Origin: Hydra vulgaris
Taxonomy: Eukaryota > Cnidaria > Hydrozoa > Anthoathecata > Hydridae
NCBI RefSeq assembly: GCF_038396675.1
Contig: NC_088921.1
Span: 71,932,001-71,996,000 of the forward strand
Length of the DNA stretch: 64,000 nucleotides
Direction of reading: 5' to 3'
The position numbers and the translations under genes were made by a program. Position 1 is the first letter of the stretch. Each line of letters opens with the position of its first letter. Shown here one piece after another: positions 30,566 through 41,609 of this stretch. The notes beneath the pieces are model-generated. The model was not told where the DNA came from. It saw only the letters and a program-made list of their open reading frames with translations, and did not search any database.

Positions 30566-31198
30566 TTAAGTGACTATTTTTTTATTAAACCTACTTTGAA
30601 TTACTTTAATAGCTTCTTCTCTCCCTTGGTCGATTAGTGACAACTTTTTTTGTTCATCAATTTCATTTTTAACTTTTATTCTAATTTGCTCCATCATTGT
30701 CTGAAATTTTTCAAGTTCACCAAGTATTACCTCAAATTCCTTGTCATCTATATGCCCATCTACTAAAGCTTTAGAAATATAATTGCTTATTGTATTTAGT
30801 TTTGAATCAGTAAGCACTTTAATCTTTTCATGCTTTTCTGCTTTTAAATTCATTTTTTTATTAACTTGTCCGCCTATTATTGATAACACACCTTCTCCTA
30901 ATGCTGCACCTTCACATGTAATAACTACTAAAAAACCAATTCCAATAGTTCCAAGTGCTATAGTGCTTGCTAGTAATGCATTATCAATTGCAGAAATTAT
31001 TTTTACAGCTCTATGATATTTTTTACTCAGCGTTATTCTCTTTTCTCTCTCACGCTCTATTTCTCTTTGAACCTCGCCAATTTTTCGTAACCGATATGAT
31101 TTTTCTTCAGGTGTATTAGGAAGAACAGGGTAAATATTATTATTCTCAGTAGGTATAGCTGAATAAATGTTATTGTACATTTTATTATTGTATTCCAT
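30566..31198 (-). CDS. Polinton membrane/coiled-coil protein
   Basis: An intact 210-codon ORF. Residues 35-70 are highly charged and likely coiled coil (RLRKIGEVQREIEREREKR). Residues about 75-115 form one or two hydrophobic segments (ALLASTIALGTIGIGFLVVI, then a second weaker stretch ending IIGG). The rest is helical and charged (VDGHIDDKEFEVILGELEKF). The layout suggests a membrane-anchored virion or assembly protein. No further domain recognised. The gene is tightly spaced with its neighbours and unbroken. Confidence 0.6.
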   Translation of the reverse strand: MEYNNKMYNNIYSAIPTENNNIYPVLPNTPEEKSYRLRKIGEVQREIEREREKRITLSKKYHRAVKIISAIDNALLASTIALGTIGIGFLVVITCEGAALGEGVLSIIGGQVNKKMNLKAEKHEKIKVLTDSKLNTISNYISKALVDGHIDDKEFEVILGELEKFQTMMEQIRIKVKNEIDEQKKLSLIDQGREEAIKVIQSRFNKKIVT

Positions 31199-31220
31199 TT
31201 TTAAAAGAAAAAAAAAAAAA

Positions 31221-31601
31221 TTAACGCAACAGATTAACAGAACAAAAACAATCTCCTTTTTTAATTATTACATCATCAACTGAATTATTATTACTAATTA
31301 CTACAATGTCATCAACAGACTCTGCTAATACAGAGTTTTGTAAACTTAACATTTTTAATCTAAGTTCATGTTTTAATGAAACTAATGCAACACCTTTATT
31401 AACTACTACACCAAACTTTAAAAGAATATATTGATGTGATAGAGATTTTATTGTAATGTCGTGTTGCGCAAATACATCATATCTTTCATTTATTAATATT
31501 GCAGGATGCTGTAAATTTTTATGTGGTTTAAAAACTATAGGAGATGGTTCCGGTTTTTTATATTTGTTTATCAATTTATGCACTGGTATGCTAATTGACA
31601 T
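31221..31601 (-). CDS. Polinton dUTPase-like small protein
   Basis: An intact 126-codon ORF. The central part reads as a beta-rich chain: FAQHDITIKSLSHQYILLKF, GVVVNKGVALVSLKHELRL, then VDDIVVISNNNSVDDVIIKK and GDCFCSVNLL. The last segment resembles the end of trimeric dUTPases (GEIKVVLFNNS...IKKGD followed by a hydrophobic strand), and SLKHELRL sits where the dUTPase RSGLA-type motif would be, but without its key residues. It may be a dUTPase-fold structural protein rather than an enzyme. This is a fold-level guess. Confidence 0.45.
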   Translation of the reverse strand: MSISIPVHKLINKYKKPEPSPIVFKPHKNLQHPAILINERYDVFAQHDITIKSLSHQYILLKFGVVVNKGVALVSLKHELRLKMLSLQNSVLAESVDDIVVISNNNSVDDVIIKKGDCFCSVNLLR

Positions 31602-31631
31602 TTTATTATATACAAATTTTATATTGAGTTT

Positions 31632-32216
31632 TTACAAAATCATATTCAAAAATGGAGTATTAGCAAATGGTGAATTTGGTCCTAATAATAAACCTGATCC
31701 TGTGGGAGTATAACCGTTTCCAGCACGTAAGTACAATCCATCACCTACAGAACTTCCTTTACTCCATGGTCTCAAATATAAACCAGATCCTGCACATGTA
31801 AATTTAAATCCTTGTCCATTCTTTTTCATGTACACAATACCATTTCCAGCAATTTTATTAATCATAGTTGATCCAGCTGCTGAACCTACTCCTGAGAGCA
31901 GTCCTGTTGCAAGCGATGGTATAACTCTTGATGCTAAAGTACCAAGAAACGGTAAAAGTGCGCCAATAAATCCACCCTCTATTTTAGAATTGTGCAACAG
32001 TTGGGTTTTATTTAAAATAATTGATACACCAGTACCTTTTTCATATGCTTTTCTAATTCTATTCAATTGTGTTGTTGTTACAGCTAATACATGCTCACCA
32101 TTTATATCTGAATGTGATAAATGAATACTAGCTCCAATACCACATTTAATTGCATTTTTAATTTTTTCTATTTGGTTTTGTGAAAGATTTACTTTAATAT
32201 TAGTATATTTACTCAT
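31632..32216 (-). CDS. Polinton pVI/pX-like hydrophobic structural protein
   Basis: An intact 194-codon ORF. Residues 1-70 are an LTQNQI-type helical domain (NIKVNLSQNQIEKIKNAIK). A GG site follows (KIEGGFIGALLPF), with a hydrophobic amphipathic stretch (LLPFLGTLASRVIPSLATGL). The C-terminus has a Gly-Leu-Tyr-Leu-Arg tandem (GSGLYLRPWSKG, GDGLYLRAGNG, GSGLLLGPNSPF). A GG motif before a hydrophobic helix is how adenovirus membrane-active and core proteins are built, so a virion protein processed by the protease at 22134-22548 is likely. The GLYL repeat is characteristic of cnidarian Polintons. Confidence 0.6.
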   Translation of the reverse strand: MSKYTNIKVNLSQNQIEKIKNAIKCGIGASIHLSHSDINGEHVLAVTTTQLNRIRKAYEKGTGVSIILNKTQLLHNSKIEGGFIGALLPFLGTLASRVIPSLATGLLSGVGSAAGSTMINKIAGNGIVYMKKNGQGFKFTCAGSGLYLRPWSKGSSVGDGLYLRAGNGYTPTGSGLLLGPNSPFANTPFLNMIL

Positions 32217-32247
32217 TTTGTTTTTATATGCATTATAAAAAAATAAT

Positions 32248-32967
32248 CTATTTTTTTTCTCTTATATGAAATCTAATAGCTAATTTTTCTCCTCGTAAAT
32301 TTATCAGATTTCCATCTTGATCAACTAATTTAGTCTCCATCTTTGAAATTGTTTTTAGTGTTATTGGTAAGTAAATTAAGTTTAATGGCTCTTGAGTAAT
32401 TTTATATCCAGGACCAACAGTTGGGAAAAATGAATATATAACGTTTTCTGTTGTTCCATTTACATAGGATGATGCTATTATATCATTTGTCACACTTTTA
32501 CTATTAATACTTAAAACGTTAACTATATTATCTGATTTATGAGATCCTGTTAAATATACTTGACTGTTAAAACCAAGAATAGATCTAATTGAATTTATAG
32601 GTCTAAAATCAACTTTATAACCAGCTTCAATATTTAAAGTTGTTTTCAATGTGTTATTATCTGTTGAAAATATAATACTAGTTTCAACTTCATCAATAGT
32701 TTTACTACTTTCAGTAATTTTTTCCACAATTTACTTATTTATATCATCAATCTCATAACTACCTTCTAGAATGTTTATATCTATCCAAGTTGCTCCATTA
32801 TCTGAACTATATCTAAAATTTTTATTTGAAGAATCAATATTTGGAAAACTGTAGATTGTATCAAGACCAACTAATGCCATTTCATAATCTTTATCTTCAC
32901 TTAGTTGTATAATAGGAGCAAACTTCTCTTTTATATGACTACTTTTATCATTCAATATTATATACAT
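32248..32967 (-). pseudogene. Polinton putative minor capsid (penton-like) protein
   Basis: About 240 codons starting MYIILNDKSSHIKEKFAPII at 32967. It has YEMALVGLDTIYSFPNI, WIDINILEGSYEIDDIN, then a stop TAA at about 32728-32730, then in the same frame DFRPINSIRSILGF, IIASSYVNGTTENVIYSFFP, IYLPITLKTISKM, and a C-terminus LINLRGEKLAIRFHIREKK. The family is constant in this class of Polintons. A jelly-roll vertex protein is my best guess from size and beta-rich sequence, but a base-plate or fibre-linker role is also possible. One nonsense mutation is the only visible break. Confidence 0.55.
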
Positions 32968-32990
32968 TTTTTAAATACAAAAAAATTATT

Positions 32991-33773
32991 TTAAATTTTA
33001 GATGGAAAATAAAAATTAACTATTCCACTTCTATAGTTTCTATTATCTATTTTAGAAGATAAATCTATCACAACAAATCCATGAGGTTCTGACCAAGCGT
33101 GCTTGCAAAATCTTTTAAACTCATCTTCGTTCATATCACTAGAAACATGATCTTTATAAATATGACTTAAATTCTTTGAATTTTGAGGAAATAGGCATAT
33201 AAAATTGCCATTTTCTCTAATAGTTTGTTTAGGTAACATAAAATAATTTTGTGCAAGATAGAAACAATCTACATTAATATGTCTTCCTCTTATATAATAT
33301 TTTTCACACTTATTTTGTTTTGTTAATTACAAATCATCAAATATCATCAAATTATTCTTGTTAATATCAAGATCCTCAGGATTTGGTACATCTTCATCTG
33401 TTTCGAAAAACTTACACTCTATATCTGCTTTATATTTCAAATTTTTTGAAATATCTTCAATTATAAATTCTGGATTTGCATTTAATTTTTCTATTTCACC
33501 TTGAAGCTTAAACAATTCAATAATAACTTCTTTTTGTAATTTTTTTTCAATAGAGTTTTTTAATATTTTGTTTTCTGGTTGAAAAAGAGATTTTCCAAAA
33601 ATTTGTAAATTATTTTAGTCTAACCAACTAGGTCTTTAAAGTAAGTATAATAATAAAGTAGTTTTTCCACAACTAGACTTTCCAACAATAATTCCTCTTA
33701 TACTTTTAGGTAACAAATTCTTATTACTTCGCTTATTTTTATTTACATTCCATGACAAATTTATAATGTCCAT
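32991..33773 (-). pseudogene. Polinton FtsK/HerA-type packaging ATPase
   Basis: This ATPase would pump the genome into the capsid. The start is the ATG at 33771-33773 (MDIINLSWNVNK). Walker A is GIIVGKSSCGKTTLL near 33690; Walker B is NLMIFDDL near 33335. A further conserved block, QNYFMLPKQTIRENGNFICL, follows, and the chain ends NRNYRSGIVNFYFPSKI at 32991. All parts are in one frame (about 261 codons), but three in-frame stops occur (near 33640, 33619 and 33325). Nonsense mutations alone, with no frameshift, suggest point-mutation decay. Confidence 0.85.
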
Positions 33774-33902
33774 TTTTATATTGCAAAATGTTTTTTTATA
33801 TATATAAAAATTTCTACATATATAAGAATATACTGCGTTAAATGTAGAAACAAAACAAATACACTAAACTTGCAAAATGTTGTGAGTAAAAGCAATAGAA
33901 AT
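33774..33902. promoter_or_regulatory. Divergent intergenic region between left and right operon-like blocks
   Basis: This 129-bp gap separates the leftward ATPase gene and the rightward PLA2-like gene. It is very AT-rich, with TTTTATATATATAAAA (around 33792) that could serve as a TATA-type element in either direction. No direct evidence for promoter activity. Confidence 0.35.
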
Positions 33903-34412
33903 ATGCAACGTGGAACTTGCGCTATTTGCGGAAAAACAAAAACTCAATTTGTATCTTTAAAAAAAGGAGGTGATTTAGTTAGTTCAATTAATTCAATTAC
34001 TAAAAAAATTAAATAACCATGGGCAAAGTTCCCTGGTGAAATGCATTTGCCTGGAATGAACTTTGCTGGTCCAGATACTAATCTAGATGAACGATTAACT
34101 TCTACTGATGCATATAAAGAGTGGAGTAAACCTATAGATAGAATTGATAATGCAGCTTACCATCACAATCTTGCTTATAAATACTTCGATTATACTGCAA
34201 AAAAAAATTTAACTGATAAAATTATGATCGAAGAAATGGATTCTATAAAAAATCCAACAATACGTGAAAGAATTGAACGAGGTATCATAAAACCTATTAT
34301 AGCATCTAAAGCAAAGTTTGGGTTAGGTCTTTCAGACCCATATGACTTAGGTGTTGAAACTAATCAAAAAAACTACCAACGATCAGTAGAAAAGAAGAGA
34401 ATAAAGACCTGA
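33903..34412 (+). pseudogene. Polinton zinc-ribbon plus PLA2-like protein
   Basis: From the ATG at 33903 the chain is MQRGTCAICGKTKTQFVSL (a C-x2-C knuckle), GGDLVSSINSITKK, a stop TAA near 34014, then in the same frame MHLPGMNFAGPDTNLDERL and IDNAAYHHNLAYKY. LPGxxxxGPxTxxD plus the AAxxH.xxY motif resemble the phospholipase A2-type domain of parvovirus capsid proteins, where His-Asp is catalytic; here the pair reads His-Asn. It is followed by IRERIERGIIKPIIASKAKFG. Such a domain would help membrane breach; the HN change and the stop argue this copy is inactive. Confidence 0.6.
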
Positions 34413-34417
34413 AATGA

Positions 34418-35344
34418 ACTGACAAACTTGCAAACGAACTTCATAAACCAGTTGTAAAACATTTCAGAAAAAGAATAGTGATTGTTAATGGAATCCATGA
34501 GATATGGGCTGCTGATTTAGTTGACATGCAATCTTTTTCCAAATTCAATGATGGCATAAAATACTTATTAATGGTGATTGATGTTTTTTCAATGTATGGA
34601 TGGATTGTTCCATTGAAGAGTAAAACTGGAGTTGATGTTGCTAATACTTTAAATAAAATCTTTAGAAATTCTTCAAATTTCCAAGAAAGAAAGTGTCAAA
34701 AAATATGGGTAGATAAAGGCTTAGAATTTTATAATAGGCATGTTAAAGCAGTAGGAGTAGAGTTATATTCAACTAAAAATGAAGAAAAAAGTTGCGTAGT
34801 TGAACGTTGGAATAGAACAATGATAGATAAAATGTTTATGTACTTTTCAGCTAATTCTACTAGAAAATATATTGACGTTTTAGATGAAATGGTAAATAAA
34901 TTCAACAACACAAAGCATTCTTTAATTAAAATAACATCAGTTGAAGCTAGCGATAAAAAGAATGAGAATATTGTTTGGTTCAATCTAAATGGAAATGTAC
35001 GATCAGAGTCTGTAAGACCAAAGTTTTCAATTGGTGATAGCGTTAGGATAACTAAAAAGAAGACAGCGTTTGAAAAAGGATACACACCGAGAAGGACTGA
35101 AGAAGTTTTTACTGTTTCAAAAATTCAGTTTTCAGATCCACCAACTTATAAATTAACTGATGATAACGGCAAAGAAATACAAGGTTCTTTTTAGGAACAA
35201 GAACTGCAAATAACGGATCAAAGCATATTTAGAATTGAAAAAGTTATTCGTAAACTTAAAAACAAATCATTAGTAAAGTGGTATGGATATCCTGAGTTGT
35301 TTAACTCATGGGTTGATAATAAAGAATTGATAAGTCTGAGTTAA
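34418..35344 (+). pseudogene. Polinton retrovirus-like integrase with chromodomain
   Basis: DDE integrase that inserts the element. The chain is readable without an obvious ATG from 34418 (ELHKPVVKHFRKR), then IWAADLVDM (first Asp), VDKGLEFYN (second Asp), EKSCVVERWNRT (Glu), an SH3-like C-terminal part (VRPKFSIGDSVRIT, PRRTEEVFTVSKI), a TAG at 35192-35194, and in the same frame a chromodomain: IEKVIRKLKNKSLVKWYGY, SWVDNKEL. Catalytic DDE residues are all present. The 5' methionine and the chromodomain read-through are lost. The stop TAA at 35342 abuts the right inverted repeat. Confidence 0.9.
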
Positions 35345-35790
35345 TAGGAGTAATTTACTATTGCTCTTGAGCTAAATTTCATTTATGCAAAGGACCACAA
35401 TGAGATTTCAGTTATGAAATTATAGCTTGAAAAGTTCTTCGAATTTACAAAATTTTCATGATCTAGTTATAATGTAAAGTTAGCAAATAAAAATTAATTT
35501 TATAATTTTGAAATTGCTTTCTTTATATTATTTTTCTTTATATTATTAGCTCAAAAATTATCGATGGTATAATGGTTGAAATGACTTATGAGAATATAAT
35601 GGTTGTAATATGATACAAGAATATGGATGAGGTAATGGTTTAAATGAGTTATGAGATTATGGTTGGATGAAATATGATTAGGGTTTATGGTTGGGGTAAT
35701 GGTTGAAATATGATATGAGATTATGGTTAAAGATTTGGTTAAAATATAATATGAGATTATGGCTAGAGTTGGCGAAGAATGGTGAAAGTG
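35345..35790 (-). repeat. Polinton right terminal inverted repeat
   Basis: Reverse complement of the left repeat, about 446 bp, with fewer degenerate minisatellite units. Its inner end keeps GGAGTAATTTACTATTG, equivalent to the last codons of the fibre-like gene on the other side. Confidence 0.9.
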
Positions 35791-35799
35791 TGTGGCAAT

Positions 35800-36141
35800 T
35801 TTTCTAGCCTTAGCTATTGCTAATTTTTATAGCCACTATTGCTAAAGGAATCCTTGCTGTCATCATTCTCTTTACTGGTTGAAGTAGATCCAATAACATA
35901 GCTTTTTTTCTGTGGTAATTTTTTTGAAACCTTTTAGATCTTTTATTTTCTGGAAAACATTTACATGTTTTGCTTTGTCCTCTTAAATTGGATGTCCTCT
36001 TAAATTGGATGTTGTCATTTTTTTGCCAGATGTGCCTCCTCTTAATATTTTCATTTTGCAAAATTTACAAATTGCCTTTGAACGATTATTGTCATCAATA
36101 TCAAAATAGTTCCAGATTAGACTTTTAGTAGCTTTGCTCAT
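35800..36141 (-). pseudogene. hAT-A transposase, N-terminal BED zinc finger
   Basis: The minus strand from the ATG at 36141 reads MSKATKSLIWNYFDID, then AICKFCKMKILRGG and MTTSNLRGH: a BED finger (C-x2-C ... H) that binds DNA. A tandem duplication CTCTTAAATTGGATGTC (near 35988-36010) inserts RGHPI-type residues and a stop right after the His, and the chain decays further to 35800, where Polinton sequence starts. Orientation matches the C-terminal part at 18917-20034, so both may be one element split by the Polinton, with the catalytic middle missing. Confidence 0.7.
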
Positions 36142-36144
36142 TGT

Positions 36145-36636
36145 TGATTTATTTCTAATTTCTTTTTATCTCTAAGTTTAATTCTATGCTAAGAATGAAA
36201 AGTCTTTATTTCATTACTATTTTACACTTTTTTTAAAAATAAAAGTTTATATATAAACTTTGAATAAATGAGAATTGAAAGAGAAAATTGATTGATTCGA
36301 AACTCTTGCAGTTATTTTTTACTATTAAAATGTTTCATTATATTTTACATTAAAGTTAAATTCAAAACAAGTTTGTTATTAAATTTAAAGCGTTTAATAA
36401 ATAAACATTCAATATAAGAAATGTTATATAATTTAATCTCGGACACACATTTGCTTAAAATTTGCTAATTATTAAAAGTAATGCCTTTTATAAAAACTTT
36501 CTTGATAAAAAAAAACGAAACTGTTTTAGTTCAAACAGAATGATGAAGTTAATATTTAGAAAACGAGCTTTTCATTAAAAGTATTTGCTCGAATTAATAA
36601 GAGAAAATAAAAAAAATAAAAATCAACAATAAGACT

Positions 36637-36640
<4 letters not shown>
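36145..36640. other. AT-rich spacer, nothing recognised
   Basis: No open frame of note and no repeat structure visible. Confidence 0.6.

Positions 36641-36731
<91 letters not shown>
36641..36731. repeat. (TA)n microsatellite
   Basis: About 90 bp of TA. Confidence 0.95.
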
Positions 36732-36734
<3 letters not shown>

Positions 36735-36932
36735 TCTAGCACAATAGGGGTGAGGTTTTTGGGGAAACCATCCCCCAACCCCCCATCAATAAAATTTTCG
36801 TGCATTTAGGCAGTAAGCAAGTTTCAAAAAACGAGGATTCTTTTTTTTTAGGTGGCAAAAAATTTTTTTTAGGTGGCAAAAAATGTAATTGAACCCCACC
36901 CCCCTCACATCACACTACTCACGCCGACCCTG
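36732..36932. other. GC-richer spacer with C-rich runs
   Basis: Contains CCATCCCCCAACCCCCCATC, a duplicated AGGTGGCAAAAAAT, and GAACCCCACCCCCCTCACAT. No gene. Confidence 0.55.
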
Positions 36933-36959
36933 CACAGTGACTCAGGACGTTCAAAAAGC
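36933..36959 (+). repeat. RSS-like CACAGTG heptamer, candidate Transib terminus
   Basis: CACAGTG (36933-36939), 11 bp, then TCAAAAAGC (36951-36959), which matches 7 of 9 positions of the V(D)J nonamer. It faces inward toward the RAG1-like gene, as a Transib terminal repeat should. The matching right terminus was not found. Confidence 0.4.
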
Positions 36960-37279
36960 TGCAAAAATTAAATAAAATTTGACATAAATTGTAAATAAGT
37001 AATGATATATACCAAAAAAAATTCAATTGGGTCAAAGATTTCAAATTTGTTGATAAACTTTTTTTTACGCGCAGCTTCAACGCGTAAAATGCGCGCATGC
37101 GCGCGTTAAAAATTTTAATATAAGCGTACAAAAAAATTTTTTCTTTAAGTTTTAGAATCTTCAAGACAAGCACATTATCTTGATACATTACTCTACTTGA
37201 TATTTTAAAAAAAAAAGGTTTTAAAAGGATGTTGATTCATAGAAAAAAAAACTATATTTTGTTACATTTATTTTATTAT

Positions 37280-39085
37280 TTACATTACAACTAATTTAAT
37301 AACTTCGTCTGGTAACAGTTTTCCTCGATAGCTCTTATGTTTTCTAAAAGATATGCTTGATACTTTTGGATCTGATATTACTAGAAGGTAGTGCATCTGA
37401 TTCATCATTGTGTTTAACCTTGATGTTTTTGCCGTGTGCTTAAGTCTAGAATTTCTAATTTGTTTATTTAAACTCTCCAATGCATCTTCTGAATATACCC
37501 CGATTGGCAAAGATAATTTATGGGATATAGAAGAACTATGCAGAAGCAGTTTATGTACAGTAGGAGGCATAAGATATTAGTCGTACAAAGTCACTATACA
37601 TTTAGCTGTTTCAGTGCAGTATAAATCTAATTCATTGATTTAAATTGGATATCCACAAGATATGGTTATGAGAATATTATGCAATCTTTCAATTATATCA
37701 CAACCAACTTTAATAATTTCAGAAAAAACTTTACTATTTTTAAATGCTCTTCTGGCAGTATTGCCGTCATTGGTATTTCCAGACCCAGTTTTAGGCATGT
37801 CAACATATAGGCTTAACCGTTCTCTGAAGAGTACCTGAATCTCTTTTTTTTTTAAGTCTACAGATAATTTTTCCTCAATTGTTTTTAGCTTATACATTTT
37901 AATTTCAATTTTATAATTCAAATGAAGAATAAATTCCAAGTATTTTATCCAGCAATGCAAAGCTGAAATTGCGAGCCCCAAGGCTGACTCATTCTCAGTT
38001 TTTGCTTTTAATAAATCAATATTGTTCATTTCGTTGGTTTTAGCATTGCACACATTGCAGGATTGAGTGGATTTTGTCTCTGTAAGTGCGTTAACTACTT
38101 TATTATCAAACATTGTAAGATCAACTCTATATCTGATATTAAAGGTCACCTTTCTTCCTGCAATATCAAAAACTTTGCAAAACGTCTTTAAGGTAGTTAT
38201 TTGATTTTTTAGATCTGATTCTTCTTCTCTGGATAAAATTGGACTCTCTTTATTATATTGGAGATGAAGAAGTCTACAAAAGTGACAACTTGAAGGATTT
38301 CCATTTAGTACAAAAGCTGTACTAAAAAGATTTTCTTCACTTTTAAGTTCTATACTTGTGTTGATTGTCTCGTATTTCTGTTTATAAATACTTTGGCTTG
38401 ATGCTCCATCAAAACCAATCTTTTCATATAAAACTCCAAATATTTTGTTACCTTGACCACAATTAGGCATATCAATCATTTCAGTTATTCTACTCACAGT
38501 GTCAGTAGAATAACTGAAATGAGTAGAATAAATGAAATCTAACGTGCTTTGAAGTGTATTTACACTGAGAATATACACTTTGCAGAAATTTCAGAAAAGT
38601 GTATATTCTCAGGATAGCATTTTAATTTTTCCTCAAAAATATCGTGCAAGGTAGGATAAATATGTACATTGTGTAGAAGAGCTGAGTTTTTGATCATTTG
38701 ATATTGTTTATCGCTGAGATCAACGTTCATTTTTAACGCAAGAGCTTCCTCTACACTCATATTAATGGGAAAGGTTTTATACAAAGTTTCATCAACTTTT
38801 TCTATCTCTAAAACATTAGAAATATATTGTTTTTTAAAAATAGAGGCTTTTTTTTTTCTCTAGCAACATTTTTACTTTTTGCAGAAGCTAAAAGTAGAGC
38901 TTCATGATGTTTAGTGGCTAGTTCTTTTATTTTTTTTCCTTTTGCTTTGCTCTCCAAGAACATTCCATTTTTTATGGGGCCTTCCAGAACCAAAATGGTT
39001 ATTTTTCTTGTTCATAAGATTTCTTTGAAGCCAACGATTTTCTTTTTGTATAAATGTATCATAATTCGTCCACATTGTTTTAGTT
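37280..39085 (-). pseudogene. Transib transposase (RAG1-like)
   Basis: On the minus strand: an N-terminal part near 39085-38810 (NRWLQRNLMNKK, KKIKELATKHHEALLL), 38784-38560 (ALALKMNVDLSDKQYQMIKN), and the large open part 38578-37640 with IGFDGASSQSIYKQKY (first catalytic Asp), LNGNPSSCHFCRLLHLQYN, LTMFDNKVVNALTETKS (second Asp), SCNVCNAKTNEMN (zinc pair) and GLAISALHCWIKYLEFILHL. After two stops (about 37640 and 37571), PPTVHKLLLH and GVYSEDALESLNKQIRNSR (catalytic Glu) follow to 37280. This order matches the Transib/RAG1 core. All three catalytic residues are readable; the stops and two frameshifts make it dead. Confidence 0.85.
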
Positions 39086-39105
39086 TTTTTTCACCTTTGA
39101 AATAA

Positions 39106-41075
<1,970 letters not shown>

Positions 41076-41090
41076 GTATTGATAAACTTC

Positions 41091-41160
41091 CTTAGTCATG
41101 ATATTAACGATCTTTTTAAAGTTTGAAAACTTTAAAAAGATCGTTAATATCATGACTAAG
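41091..41160. repeat. Perfect 34-bp palindrome with 2-nt loop
   Basis: The arm 41091-41124 (CTTAGTCATGATATTAACGA...) is the exact reverse complement of 41127-41160, with only GA between. Confidence 0.95.
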
Positions 41161-41286
41161 ACTGAGACTAGTGTTGTTTATTTTATAAGCTTTATCAATT
41201 AAACATTTATCCAGATTAAATTTGTTTGAAAATGAAGTAGAACTAAAAAAGTTTTTGTAGAGTCCCGAGAAAGTTTTCTTATAAAA

Positions 41287-41470
41287 AACAGTGGTCAGTG
41301 GTGTATAATAATGATTACTGAAAGTAATGATTTACAGTAATGATTATCTTTTAAAGTAATCGCAAAGTAATGATTACTTGGTTTGTGGCAAGTAATGGAA
41401 AATGTAAGCATTACTTTTTTTGGAAAGTAATGAGTAATGGTAATATTAAGCAACTATTACTTTTGTTTTT
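41287..41470 (+). other. Candidate 5' end of hAT-B, GTAATGATTACT-rich
   Basis: CAGTGGTGTATAATAATGAT starts at about 41295 and is followed by many AAGTAATG/CATTACTT direct and inverted units. hAT elements often begin CAGTGG with such subterminal repeats. The matching right end was not found. Confidence 0.45.
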
Positions 41471-41609
41471 TCCCCTTTTTTTGGAATCCTAACTCTGGTT
41501 AACATATTCCTCATATTATCATTAATAATCCTGATCCAACGACCATTTGGTTTACATTAAGATCGTGATAGCTAAAGCGATATAAAGTATTTAAATATAT
41601 TTAGTAAAT

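Larger units (their letters stand above)
20035..35790. mobile_element. Polinton/Maverick (polintovirus-like), complete but decayed
   Basis: A 15.7-kb unit bounded by long inverted repeats (about 20035-20782 and 35345-35790). It encodes the diagnostic Polinton set: retrovirus-like integrase with chromodomain, protein-primed DNA polymerase B, adenovirus-type protease, packaging ATPase, double-jelly-roll capsid protein, a putative minor capsid protein and several accessory proteins. Thirteen genes face left; the PLA2-like gene and integrase face right, diverging near 33774-33902. Most of the larger genes have in-frame stops or frameshifts. It sits inside a hAT relic. I could not fix the expected 6-bp target duplication. 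Confidence 0.93.

Noticed and set aside
30783..32124. Plus-strand ORFs at 30783, 31456 and 31828
   Set aside because: Antisense of the intact minus-strand Polinton genes.
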